In this document: positions 1-6,446 of the stretch, piece by piece
How the letters are laid out: every line of letters begins with the position of its first letter
Numbering within the stretch: the first letter of the stretch is position 1
Source: JAWKSY01 sp041402125
Lineage (GTDB): Bacteria > Planctomycetota > GCA-002687715 > DRQF01
Direction: 5' to 3'
Assembly: GCA_041402125.1 (NCBI GenBank)
Contig: JAWKSY010000036.1
Location: 1-10,516 of the forward strand
Length of the DNA stretch: 10,516 bases
Notes under the pieces: model-generated
The model's input: the letters and a program-made list of their open reading frames with translations, nothing else
What the model was told of the DNA's origin: nothing
The model's database searches: none
Program-made: the position numbers and the translations under genes

Positions 1-598
1 CCCCTCCACGACGGGCCTCGTGGGCTTCCTCGAGGAGGTCTCGCTCTTCACCGAGCAGGACGCCCTCGACGGCGACGAGGACAAGGTCCCGCTCATGACC
101 GTCCACGCCTCGAAGGGCCTCGAGTTCCCCCACGTCATCGTCATCGGCCTCGACGAGGAGCTCTTCCCCCACGTCGGCATGCGCCGCGACACCGACTTCG
201 AGGAGGAGCGTCGCCTCTTCTACGTCGCGATGACGCGGGCGCAATCGAGCCTGACGCTGCTCACCGCGAACTCCCGGACGCGCTTCGGGCGGACTCAGAT
301 GGCGCGCCCCTCGATCTTCCTCACCGAGATCCCGGAGGAGCTCACCCACTGCGTCGACGACGTCGACCGCGACGAGGGCTTCACCGAGTCCGGACCGACG
401 GTGGAGTACGACGTCGAGGACACCCTGCAGATCCGCAAGGGGGCGCGCGTTCGCCACCGGAGCTTCGGCCCGGGGACGGTGAGCGCGGTCAGCGGCCGGG
501 GCGAGGGCGCCAAGCTCGTCATCGACTTCGACAGCGGCGACCGCAAGCGCTTCCTCGCCCGCTACGCCCCCATCGAGCCCCTCGACGGCTGGGATTGA
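1..598 (+). CDS. UvrD/PcrA-type superfamily 1 DNA helicase, C-terminal part (5' end outside the window)
   Basis: This is the end of an ATP-dependent 3'-5' DNA helicase of the UvrD/PcrA/Rep family, which acts in nucleotide excision repair, replication restart and removal of recombination intermediates. The frame is open to the left edge, so only about 198 C-terminal residues are present. Seen in the sequence: helicase motif V (TVHASKGLEF, bases ~101-130), followed by an LDEELFPH stretch, and motif VI (EEERRLFYVAMTRA, bases ~200-241). After a variable linker comes a short beta-rich C-terminal domain (KGARVRHRSFGPGTV...VIDFDSGDRKRF), which resembles the Tudor-like tail of PcrA/UvrD known to contact RNA polymerase. 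An in-frame GTG at 20 lies inside the helicase core and is not the real start. PcrA is the closer guess because of this tail, but UvrD cannot be excluded without the N-terminal part. Confidence 0.93.
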   Translation, partial: PSTTGLVGFLEEVSLFTEQDALDGDEDKVPLMTVHASKGLEFPHVIVIGLDEELFPHVGMRRDTDFEEERRLFYVAMTRAQSSLTLLTANSRTRFGRTQMARPSIFLTEIPEELTHCVDDVDRDEGFTESGPTVEYDVEDTLQIRKGARVRHRSFGPGTVSAVSGRGEGAKLVIDFDSGDRKRFLARYAPIEPLDGWD

Positions 599-609
599 CG
601 CCGCGCCGA

Positions 610-629
610 CCGCCGACGACGATCGGCGG
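610..629 (+). other. Small perfect inverted repeat between the helicase gene and the zinc-ribbon gene
   Basis: CCGCCGA (610-616) and TCGGCGG (623-629) are exact reverse complements separated by 6 bases. No T-run follows, so it is not a canonical intrinsic terminator. It ends 8 bases before the Shine-Dalgarno sequence of the next gene and could be a leader hairpin or mRNA end element. In DNA this GC-rich, a 7-base dyad may also be chance. Confidence 0.3.
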
Positions 630-647
630 AGAGAGCGGAGGATCCCG

Positions 648-1055
648 ATGAGCGTGAACTGCCCGAACTGCGACCGGGTCGTGGGTGACGAGGAATACCG
701 TTGTCACGGCTGCGGCTACGGGGTGCGACCCAAGCCTCATCCGGGAAAGCGGAGATCGCGGGCGCCCGGGTTCCTCTTCGACAAGGGCGCGAAGGGCGAG
801 GACGGGCCGAACAACTCGTTTCTCGAGCGCGAACTGCCCTGCCTGCGCTGCGGCTCCGTGGGCCACGACATCGACTCGGGGAGCACGGAACGCTGGGGCG
901 ATTTCGTCGCCCTGGACTTCCTGCCGGCTCAGTTCGTCCTCGTGATCTGTCAATTCTGCGGACACACCGAGTTCTTCCACGCGCGGATCCTCCGCGAGAC
1001 CGGGGCGATCGAGGGTCGAAAGCGCACGACCCTCCTCCGCCGCCGGAACCCCTGA
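648..1055 (+). CDS. Small zinc-ribbon protein of unknown function, two four-cysteine sites
   Basis: A 135-residue soluble protein with eight cysteines in four CxxC pairs: C5/C8 with C19/C22 at the N-terminus, and C65/C68 with C101/C104 further on. This arrangement predicts two zinc ribbons. The second half (CLRCGS ... ICQFCGHTEFF) resembles small bacterial proteins annotated as Zn-ribbon nucleic-acid-binding proteins, where a CxxCG knuckle is followed by about 30 residues and a CxxCGxTEF knuckle. The first half looks like a generic zinc-ribbon shuttle domain. The linker (residues ~27-50) is basic. There is no signal peptide or membrane segment. A good Shine-Dalgarno sequence (GGAGGA, 637-642) lies 5 bases before the ATG and supports this start. 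The gene lies 49 bases after the helicase and may be co-transcribed with it. Actual function is unknown. Confidence 0.85.
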   Translation: MSVNCPNCDRVVGDEEYRCHGCGYGVRPKPHPGKRRSRAPGFLFDKGAKGEDGPNNSFLERELPCLRCGSVGHDIDSGSTERWGDFVALDFLPAQFVLVICQFCGHTEFFHARILRETGAIEGRKRTTLLRRRNP

Positions 1056-1059
1056 ATCC

Positions 1060-1107
1060 CGGTCTCCGGGGGCTCGCCGCGGGACCCGGGAGACCGCGAT
1101 CTTCTTC
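1060..1107 (+). terminator. Candidate intrinsic terminator after the zinc-ribbon gene
   Basis: CGGTCTCC (1060-1067) pairs exactly with GGAGACCG (1089-1096). The stem extends by GGG (1068-1070) with CCC (1085-1087) if G1088 is bulged, closing a loop of about 14 bases. It starts 5 bases after the stop codon and is followed by a pyrimidine-rich, partly T-rich tail (CGATCTTCTTCC). It would separate the helicase/zinc-ribbon transcript from the activator gene at 1176. The T-tract is weak. Confidence 0.45.
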
Positions 1108-1175
1108 CTCCGCCGCGGGCCCGTGATAGGATTCCGTCCCGAGCGTCTTCGCGCCCGCGCCAGACACGAGATCCC

Positions 1176-3317
1176 ATGCTCACGCTGATCGTAGATCTGA
1201 ACGACATCCGCCAGCAGTTCACCTTCGCGGGCGATGCGGTGACCATCGGTCGGAACGACGACAACGACCTGCGGGTCGGGTCGCGCTTCGTCTCGCAGCA
1301 CCACTGCCGTCTGGAGCGCATCGCGAAGGGCTGGAAGGTCGTCGATCTCTCGAGCCAGAACGGCACCCGGGTCAACGGCGAGGAGGTCACCCAGAAGATC
1401 CTGAAGCGCGGCGATCGGCTCGAGGTCGGCCACGTTCCGATCTGGGTCGACGAGGCGCCGGAGGAGCTCACGGAATCCCTCGGACCGGTGGGCGACGAGG
1501 CCACGCCCGTCCCGCTCTTCGACGTGACGATCACCGCCCGCGGCACCGGCGGCGAGCGCGGCGCCCTCGACGACAACCTGGCCGAGGTGCTGCGGGCCTA
1601 CCGCAAGACCTTCGGCGACGAGAAGGGGCTGCTCGAGGTCGAGCGCGCGGTGAGCTCGGTGACGGCCAAGCTCTTTCCCCGGGCCGCCTTCTCCACCCCG
1701 TCGAACGCCCAGCGCCTCATGGAGGTCTCGCAGGCGATCGGCTCCGAGCTGAACCTGAAGCGCCTCCTCGCCCTCATCATGGACGCGGTGATCGAGATCA
1801 CCGAGGCCGAGCGCGGCTTCCTGATCCTCGTGGACGAGGGCGGGAAGATGAAGGTCAAGGTCGCGCGGAACTTCGACCACGAGAGCGTGACCCGCGCGGA
1901 CGAGAAGTTCAGCCACTCGATCGCGGAGGAGGTCGCGCGCGACGGCCAGTCGATCATGTCGACGGCCGCCCAGCAGGACCGACGCTTCGCGACCTTCGAG
2001 AGCGTGAACATGCTCAAGCTGCGGAGCGTCCTCTGCCTGCCGCTGAAGCTGCGCGACCGGGTCATCGGCATCCTCTACCTGGACCACCGCTTCAAGACCG
2101 GCGCCTTCAAGGCGGCCGAGCTCTCCCTCATCGAGTCGTTCTGTTCCCAGGCCTCGGTCGCGATCGAGAACGCGCGCCTCTACGAGGAGAACAAGCGCGC
2201 GGAGGAGGAGCTGCGGGTCCGCAAGGCCGAGGTCGAGGAGCTGAGCTCGATCGTCAGCGCGGCCGCGAAGGACAGGGAGGTCGAGATCGACCAGTTCCGC
2301 AGCCACGCGCCGCGGAAGGCCGACTTCAAGTACGACTACGACTTCATCGTGGGCTCGAGCCCGCGCATGATGGAGATCTTCCAGCTCCTCGAGCGCGTGA
2401 TCCCCTCCGACGTCCCGGTGCTCGTCTCGGGCGAGAGCGGCACCGGCAAGGAGCTCATCGCCCGCGCGATCCACGTCAACGGACCGCGGGCGCGGCGTCC
2501 CTTCATCAAGGAGAACTGCGCCGCCATCCCGGAGACGCTGCTCGAGAGCGAGCTCTTCGGCTACAAGAAGGGCGCCTTCACCGGCGCCGACCGCGACAAG
2601 GCGGGACTCCTCCAGCAGGCCGACGGCGGCACGCTCTTCCTCGACGAGATCGGGGAGATGAGCCTCGACATGCAGAAGAAGATGCTCCGCGTGCTGCAGG
2701 AGCAGGAGTTCCGGCCGGTCGGCGGCCGCGAGACCGTCAAGGTCGACGTGCGCCTCGTCACCGCCACGAACCGCAACCTCCGCGACGCGGTCAAGGAGGG
2801 ACTCTTCCGCGAGGACCTCTTCTACCGGATCAACGTGATCGGCATCGAGATGCCGCCGCTCCGCGAGCGCCTCGAGGACATCGCGCCGCTGGTCGAGTTC
2901 TTCCTCGGCCGCTTCGGCGAGCGCGCGGGGGGGAAGGCGAAGCGCGTCGACGACATCGCGTTGAAGCACCTGCTCCAGTACCACTGGCCGGGCAACGTGC
3001 GCGAGCTCGAGAACGAGGTCCAGCGCGCCTGCGCCATCGGCGGCGACATCCTCGGGAAGGACGATTTCTCCCCCGACGTCATGGCGGGCGAGATCCTCCC
3101 CTCCCGCGAGGGCGGCAAGGATGCGCTCTGGAAGGACATCGTGAAGATGACCGCGCACCAGAAGGAGCGCGAGATCATCCTCCGGGCCCTCGAGGAGAAC
3201 GACTGGAAGAAGTCGGCCGCGGCCCGGGAACTCGGGATCTCGCGCCCCACCCTCGACGGGAAGATCCGGACCTTCGGGCTCACCGCGTACATCAAGCGCG
3301 GCAAGGCCGGCAACTAG
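1176..3317 (+). CDS. Sigma-54-dependent transcriptional activator: FHA - GAF - AAA+ - Fis-type HTH
   Basis: A 713-residue bacterial enhancer-binding protein that should remodel the sigma-54 RNA polymerase closed complex using ATP. Domains: FHA (residues ~1-95) with the phosphothreonine-binding signature intact (G25-R26, S40..H43, N62-G63-T64, N67-G68); GAF (~181-340); coiled-coil linker (~340-375); AAA+ (~388-630) with Walker A GESGTGK (419-425), sigma-54-contacting loop GAFTGA (466-471), Walker B acidic pair D490-E491, and arginine-finger region around R545 and R551; C-terminal Fis/HTH_8 helix-turn-helix (~677-698). All key catalytic residues are present. There is no receiver domain, so control is probably by phosphothreonine-protein binding and/or a small ligand in GAF rather than by a histidine kinase. 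No strong Shine-Dalgarno precedes the ATG (CGAG at 1166-1169 is weak), but the FHA domain begins at once, which supports this start. A matching sigma-54 promoter lies just downstream at 3524. Confidence 0.95.
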   Translation: MLTLIVDLNDIRQQFTFAGDAVTIGRNDDNDLRVGSRFVSQHHCRLERIAKGWKVVDLSSQNGTRVNGEEVTQKILKRGDRLEVGHVPIWVDEAPEELTESLGPVGDEATPVPLFDVTITARGTGGERGALDDNLAEVLRAYRKTFGDEKGLLEVERAVSSVTAKLFPRAAFSTPSNAQRLMEVSQAIGSELNLKRLLALIMDAVIEITEAERGFLILVDEGGKMKVKVARNFDHESVTRADEKFSHSIAEEVARDGQSIMSTAAQQDRRFATFESVNMLKLRSVLCLPLKLRDRVIGILYLDHRFKTGAFKAAELSLIESFCSQASVAIENARLYEENKRAEEELRVRKAEVEELSSIVSAAAKDREVEIDQFRSHAPRKADFKYDYDFIVGSSPRMMEIFQLLERVIPSDVPVLVSGESGTGKELIARAIHVNGPRARRPFIKENCAAIPETLLESELFGYKKGAFTGADRDKAGLLQQADGGTLFLDEIGEMSLDMQKKMLRVLQEQEFRPVGGRETVKVDVRLVTATNRNLRDAVKEGLFREDLFYRINVIGIEMPPLRERLEDIAPLVEFFLGRFGERAGGKAKRVDDIALKHLLQYHWPGNVRELENEVQRACAIGGDILGKDDFSPDVMAGEILPSREGGKDALWKDIVKMTAHQKEREIILRALEENDWKKSAAARELGISRPTLDGKIRTFGLTAYIKRGKAGN

Positions 3318-3318
3318 G

Positions 3319-3353
3319 AGCCGGAGCGAGGGCCGCCGCGCTGGCCCGGCTTT
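3319..3353 (+). terminator. Possible weak terminator after the sigma-54 activator gene
   Basis: AGCCGG (3319-3324) is the reverse complement of CCGGCT (3346-3351), with a partial inner stem (GCC/GGC) and only three T after it. It starts 2 bases after the stop codon. Position fits a terminator, but the short T-run keeps confidence low. Confidence 0.3.
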
Positions 3354-3419
3354 CCCGTCGAACGGCATCTCCGCCTCCGCCCGGGACTTGCGTCCGCCCG
3401 TCCCCCGGGACCGGAAACC

Positions 3420-3439
3420 CTGTCAACGTCCCTTTACAG
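3420..3439. promoter_or_regulatory. Candidate upstream activator site (imperfect dyad)
   Basis: CTGTCAACGTCCCTTTACAG: the 7-base arms CTGTCAA and TTTACAG match in inverted orientation at 6 of 7 positions across a 6-base spacer. It is conspicuously A/T-rich for this region and lies about 85-105 bases upstream of the -24 element, a usual distance for enhancer-binding-protein sites. The TGT...ACA outline resembles sites used by some Fis-type activators, for example NifA (TGT-N10-ACA), but here the spacing is N12. Only one copy was seen. Binding by the adjacent activator is inference. Confidence 0.35.
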
Positions 3440-3522
3440 CCGCCCGGTCCCCCAGAAGCCGCAGGATCGCCGCAACTCCTTGCCCCCCGGAAGCTTGACG
3501 GGAATCGTCTTCCCTCGTCCCT

Positions 3523-3538
3523 CGGCACGGTGTTTGCG
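3523..3538 (+). promoter_or_regulatory. Sigma-54 (-24/-12) promoter for the FHA-CAP gene
   Basis: The sequence CGGCACGGTGTTTGCG matches the sigma-54 consensus TGGCAC-N5-TTGC at every defined position except the first T (C at 3523). The invariant GG (3524-3525) and GC (3536-3537) are separated by exactly 10 bases. Transcription would start near 3549, about 80 bases before the start codon at 3630. The preceding gene encodes a GAFTGA-type sigma-54 activator, which makes the match much more credible than a random hit. Confidence 0.72.
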
Positions 3539-3629
3539 ATCATTCTCCTGACCGGCGCCGACCGCCTCCGCTCCCCGCACGCGAGGCCCGACGCCGCCAT
3601 CCCCACGCCCGATCCCGGAGACCGGACCC

Positions 3630-6312
3630 TTGATCCGACGGCTCATCATCGAAGACGAGAACGGCGAGCGCCGCTTCGACCTGATCGACGACACCACCGT
3701 GCTCGGCCGCGGCGAGGACTGCGAGATCCCGCTGAACCACGCCAGCGTCTCCCGTCGCCATCTCCAGGTGTCGCGCGCCGGCTCCGACCTCGTCGTCGAG
3801 GACCTCGGCAGCAGCAACGGCACCCTGCTGAACGGCGAACCCCTCGAGCACAAGATGCCGCTGTCCTCCGGGGACCACCTCGAGCTGGGCTGCTTCTCGG
3901 TCTACGTGGACGAGAAGCCCCGCTCGGCCCCGGCCCGCGAGAGCGTCGACGCCGCCCGCCGGCGGGTCGACTCGCGCAAGAAGGGCGATCCCCGCCGCAC
4001 GGTCGCTCTCACCGCGACGCTGGTCGCGGTGGTCGGCGGCCTCGTCTTCGTCTGGGCCCGCGGCGTGATCGGAGCCGGTCCCGGGCCGGACGCGACCGAA
4101 CTCGCGAAGAAGCGCGTCGCGCAGGGCCCGGAGGAGGAGGCGCCCGCCGTCGCGGAGCCGAACCGGACGACGGCCGCGGCCCCGAAAGACACCCCGGTGC
4201 TCGACGCCGAGACCCGGCGGCGCGCGCGCGAGCGGTCGCTGGCCCTCGAGACGCTCGCGCTCGAGGTGGAGCCCCACCTCCTGCAGGACGACTTCGTCGG
4301 CGCGCGCGCCCTCCTCGCCGATTTCGAGAAGCGCCACGGTCGCGTGCCGGTGGCGATGGAGCGACGTTTCGACGCCCGCCTCGCGGAGGTCGAGAAGGCC
4401 GCCGTCGCCGAGTACGGCCGCCAGCTCGCGGCGGGACGCCCCGACCTCGCGATGGCGCAGGTCGAGGAGAAGATCGCGCTCCTGCCCGCCACCTCGGGGA
4501 ACGTCGCGCGCCTGAAGGAGCTGCTCCGCGCGGCGCGCACCGACACCGCCGCCGTCCCGACCGGCGCCGGCGCCCGGCGTCGGCGCCCCGGTCGCGCCGC
4601 CCGTCGCGCCGCCCGTCGCGCCGCCCGTCGCGACCGGCGCCGCCACGGCCGCCCGCGAGACCCTCGTCCGCCTCAAGTCCCGCTTCGATCTCGCCTGGCG
4701 CCGCCGGCAGTTCGCCGAGGCGCGGACGCTCTACTCGGAGCTCGTCGCGGCCGCGACCGAGGGCGGGATCTCCCAGGAGATCGACGACGACTGCCACCGC
4801 CGCGGCCGGAAGGCCGAGCGCTTCGAGCGCCTCACGGGCGCCATCGTCGCCGCCTTCGCCGAGCATCCGGACGACTTCGGCGGCATCGCCGTCGGCCCGA
4901 CCGCGAAGGGCCCCGCCACCGCGATCGACGCCGAGGGCGTCACCGTCGCGACCGAGGCCGGCGCCGCGCGCGTCGCCTGGTCCGACCTCGACGACTCGGC
5001 CTGGGTCGCGCTCGCGAGCAAGGCCAAGCTCGAGGGCGAGCCGGCGTTGTGGACGGCGGCCTTCCTGCTGCACTGCGGCCGTCAGGAGCGCGGGCACAAG
5101 GCCCTCCGCGACGCCGAGCGCGCGAACCCGGAGCTGAAGGCCGGGATCGACGTGGTCCTGGCCGACGACATGGCGGTCGACCTCGCGACGAGCGGCTTCA
5201 CCTGGCTCGAGGACCGCTACGTCACGAACCAGGACGTCGCCCGCGTCGGCGCGCAGACGCTGATCGATCGCGCGGTCGGCGGGCTCACCGCCGCGGATCC
5301 GCTCGAACGGGCCAACGCCTACCAGACGCTGGAGGGCCTCGGCCCCCGCGCCGCGTCGGCCTACCACCGCGGACTCGTCGCCGCGCAGCGCGACCTCCTG
5401 AAGCAGATGCAGGGCATGGGCGGCTACGCGAAGCTCGCCGAGCTCGACGCGGCGAAGCGCGAGCTGCACGCGATGCGCGAGAACGCGCTCTCGCTGATCT
5501 TCGACGAGTACGAGTACCCCTACCCCCACAACACGCCCGACCAGGAGGCGCGCCACTCGGCCGCCAACCAGGAGATCGACCGACGCGTGCTGCCGCTCCG
5601 CAAGCTCTGGGACGCCGGCACGACGGCGAAGATCTCCGCCGACCTCCGCACCGCCGTCCGGCGGATGGGCGAGTACGCCCATCGCCTCACGGTCATCGGG
5701 ATCGGCCAGGGCGAGGAGATCCCGGCCTTCCTGCTCCACCTGCCCGAGGCCAACGAGGTCACGGTCCGCACGCTCGCGTGGACCGAGGAGGAGCGGGAGC
5801 GGATCGACACCAGCTACGCCTGGATGCAGGAGAACGCGAAGCGGGAGAGCATCGCCAAGCCGATGGAGCGCCGTCAGGTCGAGGTCACGAACGAGTACCG
5901 CCTGATGATGGGCCGCCACGCGGTCAAGATGAACGACCTCCTCGTCGAGTGCGCCCGCATGCACTCGGAGGACATGTCGCGGCTCGGCTTCTTCGCCCAC
6001 GAGAACCCCTTCGAGCCGCTGAAGCGCACGCCCGGCGACCGCCTGAAGTGGGTCGGTTTCTACGGCTCCGGCGCCTCGGAGAACATCGCCGCGACCGGCG
6101 GAGACCCCGTCTCCCCGCACCGCGCCTGGCTCCACTCCTCCGGACACCACCGCAACATCCTCGGGGCGAGCTGGCGGCTCCTCGGAAGCGGCAACAGCGG
6201 CCGGAACTGGACCCAGAACTTCTCGATCCGCCAGATGACCGAGGAGGATCGGGAGCGCAGCGGGCTTCCGAAGGGGGGAATCCGCACCCTCCACGAGGAC
6301 CAGAAGGGCTGA
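3630..6312 (+). CDS. Membrane protein with cytoplasmic FHA and extracytoplasmic CAP (SCP/PR1) domain; frame-disrupted near 4574
   Basis: Read with one base skipped near 4573-4575, this gives an 893-residue protein. Residues ~1-95 are a complete FHA domain (G26-R27, S41..H44, S62-N63-G64-T65, N68-G69). A basic stretch (residues 110-123) precedes one membrane helix (~124-143), so FHA should be inside and the rest outside. Then come helical, repeat-like segments, a Pro/Val/Ala linker with VAPP repeats (~315-335), a mixed helical/beta region, and a C-terminal CAP domain (~750-870) with the expected landmarks: H790 (FFAHEN), E817 (SENIA), W833 and H839/H840 (SSGHHRNI). CAP proteins act outside the cytoplasm; proposed roles vary (lipid binding, proteolysis, wall or matrix interaction). 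Start is TTG with GGAG at 3617-3620, 9 bases upstream; no earlier in-frame start exists. In the first frame everything after ~4575 becomes arginine-rich nonsense running to 6347. The CAP half has no start codon before a TTG at 5047. It may be a real pseudogene, a sequencing error or, less likely, recoding. Confidence 0.85.
4516..4580 (+). other. Frameshift point in the FHA-CAP gene
   Basis: Frame 0 gives sensible protein up to about residue 314 (...LKELLRAARTDTAAVPTGAGA) and then turns into arginine-rich sequence. Frame 1 has a stop at 4513-4515 and becomes sensible from about 4573 (GVGAPVAPPVAPP...). The shift must therefore lie between 4516 and about 4580. Removing one C from the CCC at 4573-4575 joins the two halves into a smooth Ala/Gly/Pro linker. 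No classic slippery site or downstream structure is obvious. Confidence 0.8.
4591..4632 (+). repeat. In-frame 12-base tandem repeat coding for VAPP units
   Basis: Three consecutive copies of GTCGCGCCGCCC (4591-4626), followed by a partial copy (GTCGCG, 4627-4632). In frame 1 it encodes repeated Val-Ala-Pro-Pro, a flexible linker between the two halves of the FHA-CAP protein. The unit length is a multiple of three, so changes in copy number would keep the frame. Its GC-rich repetition makes nearby sequencing errors plausible. Confidence 0.85.
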
Positions 6313-6350
6313 ACGGCCCCCGCGGGGACTTCCCGTCTCCGACTTGATGC

Positions 6351-6391
6351 CCCGCGCCCGGAACGCGACACTCGTGCGCTCCGCGCGCGGG
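6351..6391 (+). other. Strong 41-base stem-loop between the FHA-CAP and second FHA membrane gene
   Basis: The segment folds symmetrically: 7 pairs (6351-6357 with 6385-6391), a C-C mismatch, 4 pairs (6359-6362 with 6380-6383), an A-C mismatch, then 3 pairs plus a possible G-U (6364-6367 with 6375-6378), closing a 7-base loop (6368-6374). It is followed by CTTCCCCC, without a proper T-run. It lies 39 bases after the upstream stop and 55 before the next start. It could terminate transcription, or protect or process an operon mRNA. Confidence 0.5.
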
Positions 6392-6446
6392 CTTCCCCCG
6401 CCCCGTCGCTCACGAATCGAGACCGCTCCGAGGGAACCACGAAGAC

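Larger units (their letters stand above)
3318..3629. other. 312-base intergenic region with sigma-54 control signals
   Basis: No gene is supported here. In order it holds: a possible terminator hairpin (3319-3353); a second imperfect hairpin (CCCGGGAC at 3380-3387 against GTCCCCCGGG at 3400-3409, two C bulged); an imperfect dyad that could be an activator site (3420-3439); a sigma-54 promoter (3524-3537); a predicted leader of about 80 bases; and the ribosome-binding site of the FHA-CAP gene. This is the largest non-coding gap in the window, as expected for a regulated promoter. Confidence 0.7.

Noticed and set aside
1102..1132. Possible sigma-70 promoter before the activator gene (TTCTTC ... 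TAGGAT)
   Set aside because: Each hexamer matches only about 3-4 of 6 consensus bases and the spacing (19) is poor; too weak to call.
519..3368. Very long open frame on the minus strand opposite the sigma-54 activator gene
   Set aside because: It is low-complexity (Leu/Asp/Glu/Arg/Ala-rich), has no recognisable domain, and mirrors a plus-strand gene with complete FHA, GAF, AAA+ and HTH motifs. Such shadow frames are common at high GC.
4591..4632. CRISPR-like or regulatory tandem repeat
   Set aside because: The 12-base units are contiguous without spacers and encode an in-frame VAPP linker.
5047..6312. A separate CAP gene starting at TTG 5047
   Set aside because: Sensible protein sequence in this frame extends upstream to about 4573 with no start codon, and no ribosome-binding site fits at 5047. 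It is better read as the second half of a frame-broken gene.
6318..6327. CCCCGCGGGG palindrome after the FHA-CAP stop as a terminator
   Set aside because: The stem is only about 3 pairs once a loop is allowed, with no T-run; the hairpin at 6351-6391 is far stronger.
4575..6347. Continuation of the FHA-CAP gene in its first frame to 6347
   Set aside because: The translation is Arg/Pro/Ala-rich without domains, while the +1 frame over the same bases gives a well-formed protein ending in a CAP domain.
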